A DNA stretch of 64,000 bases, from the NCBI GenBank assembly GCA_004123355.1, contig SCHM01000001.1, positions 7,698,193-7,762,192 on the forward strand, in the 5' to 3' direction. The notes beneath the pieces were generated by a model that saw nothing but the letters and a program-made list of their open reading frames with translations, had not been told where the DNA came from and searched no databases. Shown here in pieces: positions 1 through 14,233 of the stretch (its first letter is position 1; the number at the start of each line of letters is the position of its first letter). Source of the stretch: Amphirosellinia nigrospora. Lineage: Eukaryota; Ascomycota; Sordariomycetes; Xylariales; Xylariaceae. Position numbers and translations under genes: made by a program.

Positions 1-3000
1 CGTATATTAATTATTTTTTAATTATTATTTATATTATATAAAATTTATAATATAATTTAATAACTTTTTATTTATAATATTTTAAATATAATAAATAATA
101 ATTAATTATATAATAATTTATAAAAAATATATAAAAACGTTATATTTTAAAAAGTAGCTAAAATAACTTTTTATTTTTTAGCTAATATTTTATATTAATA
201 TAGCTAAAAAATTGTTTAAAAAACTAATATACTTTTAAGTTTTATATAAAAAACTATTAATTTTTATATATATAAAATATTTTATAAAACTTTAAATAAT
301 TACTATAAATAAATTAATATATAAATAATATATTTATATATAAAATATAATTATATTTTATATAATTAAAAAACTTTTAAAAATATTAATAAAAAACTTT
401 AAAATAATAAATTAAAATATTTATAAAATTAATATTTAAATTATTAAGAAAATTTATAATGTTTTTATATAAAAACGTTTTAAATTAAAAACTTATAAAA
501 CGGTTAAAAAAAACCGTATTATATAAATTATAAAAAATAAATATATTTTAGCGTATAAATTTTAAATTTTTATATAATTATTTTAAATAATATTTATATT
601 TTTTTATATAAATTAATAATTTAAAATTAGCAAAGTTTTTTATATAATAAAGCAATTTTACGATCTTTTTTTTTAAATAAAAACAAACAAAAAAAAACAA
701 AAAATAAATAAAAAAATAGCTATAAAATAACCTATATATAAAAAAAGCTAGCTTTTTAACTTAAATAATAAAATATTATATAAAATAAAATATTAAAAAT
801 AAAGTTCTAAAACTTTTATAACTATTAAACGTTATTTATTATTTTTTAATTAATAATTTATTTTTTATATAAATAAAAAATATATTATATTTTTAATATA
901 TAATAAAATATTTAGTTTTTTAAAATTTTTTAAACTTTAAAATAATTTATTTATTATAATATTAAATATAAAAATATTTTATTTAAAATTTAAATCTTTT
1001 TATATATAATATTTAAAATAAAGCTATTTTATTTATAAAATATTAAATTTTTTTAAAAACTTAATAAAAAAAAAAAAATTATTTTAAAAAACTATATAAT
1101 TTATTTTATAATAAAATATAATAATTCGTTAATTATTATTATAAGCTTAAATTATAAAAAATTAGTTTTATATTATATTTTATAATATAATTAATTATAT
1201 AAAAAATTATTATATATTATATATTAATTTAATTATACGTAAAAAAAACATATAATATTATAAATATATATTTAATATAATTACGAACTATAATTAATAT
1301 TAAACTAATTAAATTAATATTATTTTTATATAAATATATAAATAAAAAAAAAATTTATTTTTATATAAAATATTAAAATTATAATTAATAAACTATTTAA
1401 AGCTTAAAAAATATTTAAAGCAAATATTTAAAAAAAATTTATTTAAATATAACTATTATACGCGCGTATAAAAATATCCTAGAATTCGAAATAATATTTA
1501 TTTTTAAAAATTAATATATAAAAATTCTTTTTAGATTTTCGTTTATATTTTTAAGTTAAAAAAAACCTAATAATTTAATATTTTATATAAAAATAAAAAA
1601 TTTATATTATATAAATTAATAATATAACTAAATTAATTATTATTTTATATAATATAAAAATATTATATAATATTTAAAAATTTTTAAAAATAATATATTA
1701 GTTAAAATTATATAATATTTATTTTTTAAAAAACTTACGTATAAACAAAAATATTTATTTATTAAAAAAAAATATTAATTAATTAACTATATTTTTTAAA
1801 AAAAATTTTACGCGAAAAACTAATATTTTAATACGTATAAAAATATTTAAAAATAAATAATTTTAAAAAATTTTAATTTATTTAACTAAATATAAAAACT
1901 ATTTAAATATATAATAAAAAAAAAAAAAATTTAAATATATAAAATAAATATTATATATATATTATAAATAATATATTATATATTATATAATAAAAAAATA
2001 TTTAATTAATAATTATAAACTAATTATTTAATTTATTTATATTTATAATAATTTATATATAAAATATTAAAATTTATTTAAAATATAAAAGCTTTAAAAT
2101 TTTTTACTATAAAAAAACTATAAATAAAACTTATATATAAAAAAACTTAAAAACTAAAATTATTTAAACTTTTAAAATAGTTAAAATAAACTTTAATAAA
2201 ACTATATAATAATTTTAATTAATAAAAATTAATAATTAAATTAGCTATATAATATTTATATTTTAAATATTTTTATTTTATTTTTATTTTTTTAAAAATA
2301 TAAACTATTTAAAAATATATTTAATAATATAAAAAATATTATTATATAAAAAATAAAAGCAATATTTTATTATATAAATAAAGCTATTTATTTTTAATAT
2401 TAATTTATACGAAATAACTAGCTATTTTAAAAAATTAAACTACGTTATTTATATAAACGATTTAAATATTTTTATATAAAAAGATTATATAAAATGTTTT
2501 TCGTATAAAATATAAAATCGAACAATTTATTTTAAAAAAATCTAAAAATTTTATTATTATTATTAAACGTATAATAAAGCTTTATAATAATTTAAATTTA
2601 TAATTAAAATAACTATAAATTTAACTATAAAATAATTATAAACATTATATAAATAAATAATTAAAATATATTATATTTTAATATTGCTATATTATTTTAA
2701 ATAATAATTTTTTTAAAATTAATATTTATATAAAATATATAAAAAATATTATATAAATATTAAATTAATATTTATTAAAAACTTTTAATAATATTATATA
2801 TAATTTTAAAATAAATTTTTTATTAAATAAATTTAAAAAATATATAAAAATAATTAATATAATATATAAAATATTTATCGAATATATTAAATAATAAATA
2901 AATAAAATAAATATATAAGCTATTTAAATATATATAATATTTTTAAAAAAAATCGATATAATATAATAATAATTAATTTTATAAATAATAATAAAAATTA

Positions 3001-5947
3001 AATAATATTATTAAATTTAATAGTTTTATATTAATTTTTTATTTTTTAAAGCTTATTTTTATATTAATAAAAAATTTTTTTTATTTTTTTTATCGTATAA
3101 AAAATAATAACTATTTAAAAAATAATAAAAATATTATATAAAAATTATATAAAAAAAAATTAATCGCATAATAACAAACAAAATAAACTATTTTATATAA
3201 TATATTTATATTTTTTTTCGAATAAAGTTTAATATAAAAAAAAAATAAAATAAAAAAAACTATATAAAATTAAAATAATTAAAAAATTAAATATAATTAT
3301 AGTTTTAATTAATAAATTAATATATTTTTAATATATATAAATTAAACTATATTATATATAAAAAATATTTAAATAAATAATTTAAATTAAATAATATATA
3401 ATTTATATAGCTAATAATTATTAAAAAAAAACATAATTAGCTAAAAAAAAAAAACTTAGCTTTATTATTATATAACATTTAAATATATTTATTATATAAT
3501 ATTTAAATATTATAAACTTTTTTAATAAAAAAAAAAAAACAAGCTTTTAAATTAATAACTAAACTATATAAATAAAATTATTATAACTTTTAATAAACTA
3601 TTTAAAAAATCGGATATAATAAAAATTAATAAATTTATTATATAAAACGTTTTTAAATTTATATATATAATTTAAATATTTATAAAAAAAATATATTTTT
3701 AAGTTTTATTTTATATAAAATTAAAAAAAAAACTATAAAGCTATATAAAAAGTTTAAATTTATCGTATATAAAAATATAATAATATTAAAAAAAATTCGT
3801 TTTAATTTAATTATTAATAATTTAATAAATAAACTAATAGTTAATTTTAATATTTAGTTTATTTTTATATAAAATTTTAAAACTTTATATAATTTAAAAA
3901 TATTATTTAAATTTATATTTAATTAAAAAATAACTATTATATAATATTTATATTTATTTATTTTAAAACTAAAAAAAAAATACTTTTTAAAAACTATTTT
4001 ATATTATATAATTTTATATAGCTTAATTAAATTTAAATTATATTAGTTTAAAATATATTATTAATATTATTAAAAAAAACTTAAAATATAAATATTTATA
4101 TATAATTTATATTTATTAATTATATATAATAATTTAAATATTTTTAAAATAACTAAAATATAAATAAATAATATATTAAGTTTTATTATATTAAATTTTT
4201 CGTTACGCAAAAAAAAAAAACTTAAACAAATAAAACTTCGCGCGAAATTAAAAAAAATTTTATTTTTTAAATATTTATTTAAGTTTAATAATAAAAAATC
4301 TTTTTATATAAATAAAATATTATAATAACTTAAAAAAACTAAACTAAAAATTTAGCTAAAATTAACTTTTATAAAAAAATTCGTTTAAACTTATATTTTT
4401 TAATAAACTAAAAAAATATATTAATAATATATATAATTTAAAATTACGTATAATTTTACTATTATAGTTTAAATTATTAAGCTATAATTATATAATATTA
4501 AAATATTAAATAAACGGATTAAATAATAAAAAAATAACTTATTAAAAAAGTTTATATTTATTTTTTTCGATTTTTATTATATAAAACTTTTATTTTTATA
4601 AATAAATTATTTATAAATAATATAAATATATTTTATAACTTAAATTTATTATTATATTTATAATTAAAATTTATATAAAAAATATAATAAACTTAAACTT
4701 TAAAATCGAAAATAATATTATATATTAAAATTTAAATAAATATAAAAAAATTACGTAAAATATTTTAACTAATAAATTATATAATATAATTAGCAGTTTT
4801 AATAATATTATTATTTTTTATATAATATTTTAAAAAATTATAAAAATATTTAACTTATTTTTAATATTAGCTATTTATATTTAAATTTTAAATCGTTATA
4901 TAACTATTTAATTAAGCTAAAAATAACTTAAAAAAAATTAATAATAAATATTATATTTTTAAAAATTATATAAAAAAAAAAAATTTTTAAAATATAATAA
5001 ATTAATAATAAAAATAACCTAGCTAAATATTTATTAAACGTACGCTAAACTAAATATTAAAAACTTTAGTTTTTATAAATAAGCTATTTATATAAATCGA
5101 AATACTTATTAAAAAACTATAAAAAATACGTTCGTATAATAAATAGCGGCCAAATATATAAAAAACAATATATTATACAAACATTTAAAAAAGCGGATAT
5201 TAATAAACAATAAAAAATTAAAAAATTATAGCAAAAATAACAACTAAAATTTATACCTTAAAAACAACATATATAATAATCCTTTATTTCCCCCCCCTTT
5301 AACCTAAACTATATATAGTAAAAATAACGAATATTATACGATTATATATAAATGCTATAAACGTTACTTTAAAAACCTAACATTATATAATATTAATTAA
5401 ATAAAATATTTTAATAATTAATATAACTACTACGTAAATTATCTTAGTATAAAATAACAATTTAGCTATAATTTTAAATAAAAATTATATAAAATATTTT
5501 TTTAATATATAAATTTCGTTTATATATTAGTAAAAATAATAATTAATAATACTTAAAAAATAATATTATATAAAAAAGCAAAAATAATTATATTTTTTTT
5601 ATTTTATCGTACAATAAAATAAATTAATTAAAATATATATTAAAAATTATTCGTATAAAATAAAAAAAAATAAAAATATATACGTACGTTTATATATAAC
5701 GCTAATATAAAAGCTTTATAAGCTTAATTTTAATAAAAAAGCTATAAACTTTAGTAGCGCTGCTATTTTTTAAACGTACGAAATTTTAAACTATATAATA
5801 TTACTAAAAACAAAAAATATAAAGCGCGGGCAAAAAACCTTAATAAAGTTAATAAATCTAGCAGTAGCTATTATAATAAATAATAATTTTATTTTAACTA
5901 TTTATTAATATAATATTTAAAAAAACTTAAAAAGTTTTATATATAAT

Positions 5948-5971
5948 ATATAATAATAATAATAATAATAT
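5948..5971. repeat. AAT trinucleotide microsatellite
   Basis: A short run of AAT/TAA units lies inside the AT-only block, followed by more imperfect ATT/AAT units up to about 6,060. It is a simple sequence repeat with no evident function. Confidence 0.7.
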
Positions 5972-8073
5972 TACTATTAATATTATTAATATTATAATAT
6001 TATTTATATTATTATTATATTATATTTATTAATATAATATTAAACTTAATATTATATAAATTTAAAATTAATTAAAACATACGTATAAAATATATATCGT
6101 ATATATATATATAATAATATAATATATAAATATACGCGCGTAAAAAAAAAAAAAAAAAAAAAATAAAAAAATAGTACGAAAATAATTTAACTTACATATA
6201 ATAGCAATAAATATAAAATAACGTATTATTTAATTTTTTAAAATATTTAATAAATTAAATAAAAAATTATATAATAATTATATATAAATTAGCTTTTTTA
6301 TTTATACTTATTAACTTTTTTTTTTACGTATAGTTATATAAATATTAAATATTTAAAAAATAACAATTTAATATATTATTAAGCGTTTTTTTATTTATAT
6401 ATTTACTATATAATATATTTAATATTTTTTTTTATATTAAATTTTTATATTAAAAAAAATTATATAAAAATATACTATAGCTAAAAAAAAAAAAACTAGT
6501 ATTATAATTATAATATTTTATATATAAATTAATATATTAATATTAATTATATAATAGCTAATTATTAATTAGATAACTATTCGTATAATAAAATCGGGCT
6601 AATATATCCGCCCGATTTAATTATATAATATACTATAGTAGAATTTTTTTATATAAAAAATTCTCCGCACAAAAGCCTAGCTTTCGTACGAATAATTAAA
6701 AAAATAAATTAATATATACTAATATTTATTTTACCTATTATTACGTATAATATTATACCCTTAGCTACTTAATAAAAAATTATATTTATACTATAAAAAA
6801 ACAACTATATAAAAAAAACTGCTTAAATAAAAAAACATATATGCTAAAAAAGTATAAAAATAGCGCTTAATTATAATGCTATTAGCGCTAAACCGGGGTT
6901 TTTAAACTAATAATTTTTTTAAATATAGCTAAATAATAAAGCCTTTTTATAAAGCTTATATAATAATATAAGCAAATAATTCGATTAATAAAATAATATA
7001 AATATAAAAAAAAGTAATAATTATAGTTATAATAAAAATAACCTAAAAACTTAAGCCTTAAAATAATTTTAGCTAAAATAATAATAAAAAAGCTAATATT
7101 TTATATTTAAATTTAATAAATATTAAAAAAAACTTATTTATATTAAACGTTATTTTATTATAAACTTACTATAAAATACTACGTTTAAATATTTTAGTTA
7201 ATTTAAAATATATAGTATAAGCTTTTTTAATATAAATTAGCTAAAAAAAAAAGCTTATATATAAAAAACTTAATTAATTAAAAAATCTAGCTAGCGGATA
7301 AAAATAAAATAAAAATATATATATTATGTTAAATTATAATAAATATCGATAATTATATAAAAAAGCTAACCGCTTTTTTAGTATTACTAAGCAAAAATAT
7401 ATTTTTAATATTAAAACTTCTTTAGCTTTAAACTATAATTTTATGTAGATTAACTTTTTAAAAAAATAACTTTTAATTTAAAAAAGTGTATGTATTATTA
7501 TTTATCCGAAATTTTATAAGTATTTACTTTATAATAAGCTAGGCGTAAAAAACCTTTATTAACTTTATATTTTAAACGTTATTTAAGGTTAACTAAGATT
7601 AAAAACTTTATAATAAAATAAATAATATTAAACTTGTTTTAATAATAAATTTCGCTATATTTTATAAGCAAAAAAATATAATAATAGTATAAATTATAAT
7701 AAATAGTTTAAGCTATATAGCAAACTTAAAACTATTAAAACTATTAAATATCCTAGCAAAAAAAATATAAATAATTTTTAACGCTAAAAATAACTTAGAA
7801 AAATATAAAAATAAACTAAATAAAAAATATTATAGCTTTATAAATAAAATATATAAAAAAAATTTTTTTTACTGTATAAATAGAAAATATTAATAAGTTT
7901 ATAAAAATAAAAGCTTTAGTTATTAAAGAATATATTATAAAATACTTATTATTAAAATACTATAATTTTATTAACGTATTTTTTTTTTTAAAAGTAAAAA
8001 AACTTTTTTTATATTGGAATATAATTATAAAATAAACTTAAATAAAAAGATAAAACTATTTAATTTTAAAAAT

Positions 8074-10200
8074 AAGCTGTAGTTTTAAAAAGAACTAAAA
8101 ATAATTAAAAAAATTTTCGATAAATATTTCGATATAAAGTTTATTAAACTGTTTAAATTTTTAGCTATTGTTTTATTTTTATTAGTAAAAAAGTTTAAAA
8201 ATAATATCCAAATTTACGTAAACTATAAAAGTTTAAACAATATTATTATAAAAAACTAATATTTATTATGTTTATTAAAAAAATATTTAATATATTTGCT
8301 ACGCTAAATACTATACGAAAATAAATATTATTATTGTTTTAATTATATTAAAATAGCCGAAAATAATAAATAAAAAATAGCGTTTATTATTAGGTTTAAG
8401 CTTTATAAAATAATAGTAATATTTTTAGCTTATATAATATGCTTAGTATTTTTAGCGCTATATTAATAATATTTTTATAATTTTTTATAAATTTATATTA
8501 ATATATTTAAATAATATATTAATTTATTCGAAAATATTATTTAAATACCGGGTATATATTAAAAAAATCTTTAAAGCGCTAAAAAAAACAAAACTATAAA
8601 TTAATATTAATAAATATAAATTTTATATTATAAAAACTAAATATTTAGGACTTATTATTTTTATTAAAATATATTTATAAATAAAGCTAAAATAATAGCA
8701 ATATAAGCCTAAGCCGAACTTAATTATAAAAGTAGCGTAAAAAATATTAAAAACTTATAATAGTTTTTTAAGTTTATAAATTATTATAAACGATTTATTA
8801 AAAGCTTTTAAAAATAGCTATATTACTAATAAATTTTTTAAATAAATTATTATAATAAAATTAGACTAAATAATATTCTAATAGTTTTAAACTTTAAAAA
8901 AAGTATTTATTACTATACTAGTATTTAAATATTTTAATTTAAACAAAAAACAATTATAAAAATAAACATATTAAACTAAGCAATAAAAAGAATATTATTT
9001 TAATATAATAATTATAGCAAATTATACTTAGTTATATATATTTTTTTTTAAGCATATTTTAGCTAAAATAAATTATAAAATTTATAATAAAGAATTTTTA
9101 ACAATTATAAAGCTTTTAAAAAATAGCAACCAAAACTATAAAATACGGATAATACGATTTAAATAGCAATAAATTATAAAAACTTATAATATTTTATAAC
9201 AACTAAATATTAAATTAATAGCAAATAAAATAATTAAAATTCTTTAGCTAATTTAACTTCTAAATAATATATAAACTAAAATTAAAAGCTATAAAACTAA
9301 ATATATTAAACAAAAAGCTAAAGAATATAAGCAATAAAAAAAACCTTATTAATTTATAAGTTACGTTTTAATTATAATAACTACTTTTTAATAATAAACT
9401 ATTTTTAAAAGTTTTATTATAAAGTTTATATATATTAATATTATATTTATATATTAACGATATTATTAATATTTTATAAAACTCGATAATTGTTTAAAAA
9501 ATAACGGATTATATAATATACTAAAAATATAAATACGCGAACTTAAAAACTATATAAAAATACTATTTTCGGAATACCGCCTTATTAAAAGTCAAATATA
9601 TTTCGGTAATCGATTTTTTTGCCGGAGGTTAATAATTTACAAATCTAAACTATATATAGATATATAACCTTTCGACCAGCAGCTACGCTAAAAAACTAAA
9701 AACAACAAAAGCAATATATAACTTTACTAATAGCTAAGTATATATAAAACGTTATTATTTACGTAAAAAGTTGCTATATTTATAAAAAGCGAAAACGTTA
9801 AAATAAATGCTATAAAATTTATTAAAGTTTTTACTAGTACTATTTAAAGCTTAAAGCAATATTTCTATTAATTATATAGTAAAACTGCTTATATATTATT
9901 ATTATAGTAAAATATATTTAAATATTCTTATAATCGTTAACCGATTTATAAAAATAAAATATTTTATTTTATACGAAATAATTAATACTACTAAACTAAC
10001 TAATATATTCGTTATAAAAATCTATAGCTTATATAAAATATTAAACATTATAATTTCTAATAAAAAAATATAGTTCGTATTAAAATTTTAAATATAATTA
10101 TCTTACTAGTTAAAAATAATATTAAAACTTTTAACAGCGTACTATTTTTAAATAAACAAACAAATAGAATTAATAAACTAAATATTAAAATAATATTTTA
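8074..10200 (+). mobile_element. RIP-ruined Ty3/gypsy retrotransposon pol (RT, RNase H, integrase)
   Basis: Translating the + strand through stops and one frame change gives recognisable gypsy pol blocks. At 8,074-8,285 there is an RT entry motif (KELKIIKK...) followed by VKKFKNN and VNYKSLNNI, which correspond to the family's VKKxKN and VDYRGLN. Near 8,504-8,515 the catalytic YLDD reads YLNN, flanked by LIYLNNILIYSK. At 8,570-8,680 there is ALKKTKL...KTKYLGLII, then the FLxFxNxYRRFI block near 8,760. RNase H has INYKIYNKEFLTIIK at 9,068-9,121. The integrase has a degraded HHCC region near 9,600-9,680 and LLTAYYF-INKQIELIN at about 10,120-10,180, matching the LSTAYHPQTDGQTERIN block. The changes are those RIP makes (Asp to Asn, Gln or Trp codons to stop). 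The element is dead. I could not delimit LTRs, gag or a chromodomain. Confidence 0.85.
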
Positions 10201-11220
10201 AAATTTACGTTTTTTATAACTAAAACAACTAAATAAACTAATTATTACTAATAAAATTTATATTAAATAATATAATTTTAAGCATAATAAAAGTTATACC
10301 GTTTTATATTAACTATAAATTTAACTTTAAAATTAATACTAAACTACTTAAACTATAGCTATTTAAAGCATTTAAGCAAAATATTATAAAATAGAATAAA
10401 AAAATACTATAATAAAAATAATATAAAAAATATTAAATAATTTAAAATAAACATATATATAGCGCAAAAGTTTTTTAACGTTTTAATAATATTAAACGTA
10501 TAAACTTGCTAATATATAAAAAAAGCAAATATGTTTAACTAAATATAAAAAACTTAACTATCGAAAAAAAGCTAAAAACTAATAAACAAATAAATAAGCT
10601 TATATAAAATTCTTAAAACTTATAAAAAAACTTGCTTTTAAAATTAAAACATTTATTGTTTTAAGTTTTTTTATAGTTTATTATTCTTAAATTTAAGCTA
10701 TAGCTATTAAAATATTTAAAAAATAAAAAACTATTAATATAAAAGCCCGTATAAAAATAACGGCCTAATTATTATCGATATAAAAAAAACAAAAAACAAA
10801 AATAACTTTACTATAAAATATTAAATAGCAAAATAAAAACAGAAATCTATAGTTTAGTTAACTAAAAATATTATAACCTTACTTAGTAACTATTACGTAA
10901 TTTAAAAAAATATAATTACTACTTTTAGAAATTTTATAATAATAAGCTATTAAAACCTAGCCTTTTATAATAGTATAGCAAAAAAAAGCGATATAATAAA
11001 AAGCAGTTTATAAAAATAAAACATTTCGGACCTAAAAAGGAAATTATAAATAAAAACAATAATTTACTTAATAATATATACGTTATATCTAGCAATAAAA
11101 ATTATTAGCTTTATTCGTAACAAAAAAGCTAAAAAAAAAAAATATTATTACGATATGAGTAATCGGTAAAGCCTATAAACAAAAAGCATATGTATATATA
11201 AATAAAGACTAGTTATTATT

Positions 11221-13540
11221 GGCCGATAGATCCTTTGCGCAATAACAAGAGTTATACCTACCCCTTACTAGAGGTCCTGATAGGTAACTTCTTAGAACCT
11301 GGAGTCTTATTTGACTGGGATGGATGTTCTCTACCCCAGCTAAGATTTGCCAGGCAAGAAGAATATTGCATCGGGACTACGGACATGGGGTAGGAAAATA
11401 GAGAGGCTTTTCTTCTCTCCAATGTGATAGTGGGGGGGATGGTAGGACGATTGCACCACTCGTTCCTCGTCCAATATCATTGCGCCGACCGGGTTTCTCC
11501 GTCTGGTCATGAGCTCTGGGATACTCAAACACGTGTTGCGGCTTTTTCATACAAAAGTTGGCGCTGGTTTATACGCATTAAGACGGTCACATCCGATAAT
11601 GCATGAATGATAGTTACCTCGATGCATGGTGCAGATGGAGTACCCCCAGTGCAACCTGGAACTTGCCGTTTAAATATTTCTTATAACTCTACAACCAACA
11701 TAATGTTAGACAGGTAGTTTCATTCACGAATCTTTCTCATTACAATAACAAGCCTTGCTGGATTTCCTTTTTGAACGATCAAATTACTTAGGGAAGTATC
11801 AGGCAAATGTTATTATTCTCCGAATTCTCTATCTGAGCCCATGCTCTACGTATAAACACCAGAATTTATCCTCTCTAGCAGCAAATCTGGCAGCAAAGGA
11901 CCGAGCATGGATAAGGTAGCTCGCTAGTAATTGTATGTGCCACCGGTATGGAAAGAGATAATCGAACCTGAACCTAACTGTGCTCCCTGGCCGCAAACCA
12001 TTTTGAAGGGGCATGCGATCACAACAAGGCCTAGTCCGCGACTCTCCGAGGTAGTGCACAGCCAAAATGTTTTGCTAAAGTATAATAATTAGCAAATAGC
12101 TATTAACGTAGAGCAAACCAAGACGCTATGAGAAGTTGCTCTCGGGCGAGTCATCTTAACCTATGCCATTTCTCCAGTAGCCATTAATCTATAGAGGCAC
12201 TGAAAAATTGACAGCCTCTCTATTTCCATAATCAGTTCGCATCAAGCCATTATCCCGTGATCCTATTCTCTCTTTCTCTTCTTCGAGTGTACGACGATTA
12301 TGTACTATATAGATAGTACACAATGTTATACACGGTTTGGCATAATTAGCATACAATAATGTATGTGACGTCTATGTCAATGAAACGGTGTACCACAATT
12401 TGAGGTAGGACGGTGAAAAAGAGAGATCGTAGTCCGTAATATAGACGACGCAGCACACCCTTTTAAAGCTATATTGATGAAAGGTTCCAGCTCACCAGAA
12501 ATTCAAACGAGAAGAAGTAATTGCAGAATCATATTAGCCAACCAAATGAGATCCGGTGGTCTTGTCCAAAGGCCAATACATTACTTCTTGCTCTCTTGTA
12601 GCATATGTTCTCCAACCTTGAATAATTAGTTTGCAATTGGTCACATTTCGCCATCATCATGTTGTGCGATATTCTTGACAAACAAGAGTGCCCTATAGCG
12701 AAGAAAGTCATAATTACTTTCATGGTCCTCGGACTACAAACCTTTGTAGTCGGGTATTAGTAGGTCACTGAAGACTCTGGTCTTTGTGAAATAGCCGAGG
12801 GAGCTCTCTAAATCACCCGATCCCTTAAGTAATTGAAAGTAATATGCCGATCTAGTATTTAACGCAAAGTCGATTGAAAACCCTTGTGTAGATTATGTAA
12901 ACAGGATGGAAGCATGGATATGCAACCTGTATAACAATGATATTATCTTGGAACTGGCAGGATTTAATTCTCTCCACGACCCCGATGCCAAAATCTGAGA
13001 GCTCCCTTTTACACTTTCATTAACCTTACGGACAAATATCTATCGGCACGTTTAGTCTCCGGTGACTACGCGTCAAGATTAACCACCGGAGGTTGAAGCT
13101 AGCTTCGCGCATGACATTAGAAAGGCTAGCCCAGAGTGATCAGAATTATATTAGCGAGTGTCTAAACAACAAGTTTTCGTTGTTATGGGTTGATTGGCCC
13201 TGTAGGTAGAAAATCCTAGAAACCGATACATTCGTTATTGTCCCTCCGTATGCGCCTGCCTTCCCCTACTCTAATTTTCCGTGTATCTCTCTCAACCAAG
13301 TACCGATTTTGAAAATTAGCCGATGAAGGATATGGAACCGTTAGCTCTGTGGATATCCTATTCTCCTCGTGCTTCTCGCCTCTTTTATCAACGTAACGGG
13401 TACACTAGTGGCGTCTATCGTATTTACTCCTCTGATGCTCAGGTTTGTCGCAGCGGGAGTCTCCCACGAAGCCGGGATGCTCGGGTTCATGCCAGCGACA
13501 TGAACCAACTGCTCTCCCAAGAGGGGAACATGTTCCTACA
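11221..13540. other. gene-free stretch beside the AT block
   Basis: Base composition returns to normal at about 11.2 kb within a few tens of bases. Only short, unconvincing reading frames (under 80 codons) occur here and I recognise none. It may be older transposon remains or unique spacer. Confidence 0.6.
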
Positions 13541-14233
13541 TTAACTAGAGCAGCTAGGCTTGGTAGATCGCCGCATAGTGCGTGGTGGATACCACTTCTG
13601 CACCATCTTTCTATCCGTCTTCGACAGAACTGAACCGCCTTCAATCCGCTTGCCTTCCTCGTTGCAGTCAGGCCAGATTTCGTACATCATGACAGAATAT
13701 CTATCAAAACACGATGCTTCGATGTTGCTGCTCATTGCTAACTTGGCGAAGTTATCATTGAAAGTCTCTGGAGAAATGCGGTAATATTGCATGATGGCTC
13801 CACGGTCGAGGTGAAGAGGACAGTTAGGGGAGGAGTGCTCGTGGTGAAATCCGAGGGCATGGCCAAACTCATGCAGTACCGTCCGTGTGATCTCTTCTTT
13901 CTCAACGTTTCGTTTGAAGCTAAGGTTCATTGTTGGTTTCTCAGCCTCAACGAATGTGGTGCCGAGAACGGACCAACTTTCAGTTCTTCGGAAAGATATT
14001 CGAATATTTGCTTGACCCCGTTTAGGATCATTCACATCGAGAAACCTGAAGCGGAGGCTAGTACCACGTGTCCAACTGCGAGCACTAGACTCGACGAAGC
14101 CTTTAACCTGTTCGTCGGTAAAGGAGTATGTGTTGCAAACATCGAGGAAGGAGACGGTGAGCGGCCGCGTCGTGGTCCAGAATAAGGAAATATCGGCGCA
14201 TAACGATCGGCTTTGGGGGATAGGAATATCCAT
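13541..14233 (-). CDS. astacin-like (M12A) zinc metalloprotease
   Basis: The open frame of 230 residues carries the astacin zinc signature HEFGHALGFHHE at residues 121-132. His121, His125 and His131 are the expected zinc ligands and Glu122 the catalytic base. A Met-turn, SVMMY, follows at residues 180-184, and Tyr184 could be the astacin tyrosine ligand. The N-terminal part (residues 20-100) fits the metzincin upper half. Family members are mostly secreted endopeptidases, but no signal peptide is visible from this start. The frame stays open upstream of the chosen ATG to a TAA near 14,340, and a CTAAC branch-like site there suggests a missing 5' exon that could carry the signal. The gene is intact and stands alone, 2.3 kb from the RIP block. 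The metzincin assignment is firm; secretion and substrate are unknown. Confidence 0.82.
   Translation of the reverse strand: MDIPIPQSRSLCADISLFWTTTRPLTVSFLDVCNTYSFTDEQVKGFVESSARSWTRGTSLRFRFLDVNDPKRGQANIRISFRRTESWSVLGTTFVEAEKPTMNLSFKRNVEKEEITRTVLHEFGHALGFHHEHSSPNCPLHLDRGAIMQYYRISPETFNDNFAKLAMSSNIEASCFDRYSVMMYEIWPDCNEEGKRIEGGSVLSKTDRKMVQKWYPPRTMRRSTKPSCSS

Larger units (their letters stand above)
1..11220. repeat. RIP-degraded AT-only block
   Basis: The block is almost entirely A and T. The few remaining C and G bases sit mostly in CG, GC or CT contexts, and CA/TG dinucleotides are scarce. This is the expected outcome of repeat-induced point mutation, which turns C into T mainly at CpA in duplicated DNA. 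There is no open reading frame of useful length on either strand. A Ty3/gypsy polymerase relic is readable from about 8,074 to 10,200; the rest (1-7,300 especially) is too degraded for me to assign. The block runs off the left edge of the window, so its full size is unknown. A subtelomeric or pericentromeric setting is possible but not shown, as no telomeric repeat is present. Confidence 0.9.

Noticed and set aside
1-5100. Further transposon genes in the left part of the AT block
   Set aside because: Short stretches resemble RT fragments (for example near 2,440), but nothing extends beyond a few residues, so no call is made.
10740-10960. Chromodomain downstream of the gypsy integrase
   Set aside because: A few tryptophan/stop positions could fit, but the alignment is too weak after RIP to support it.
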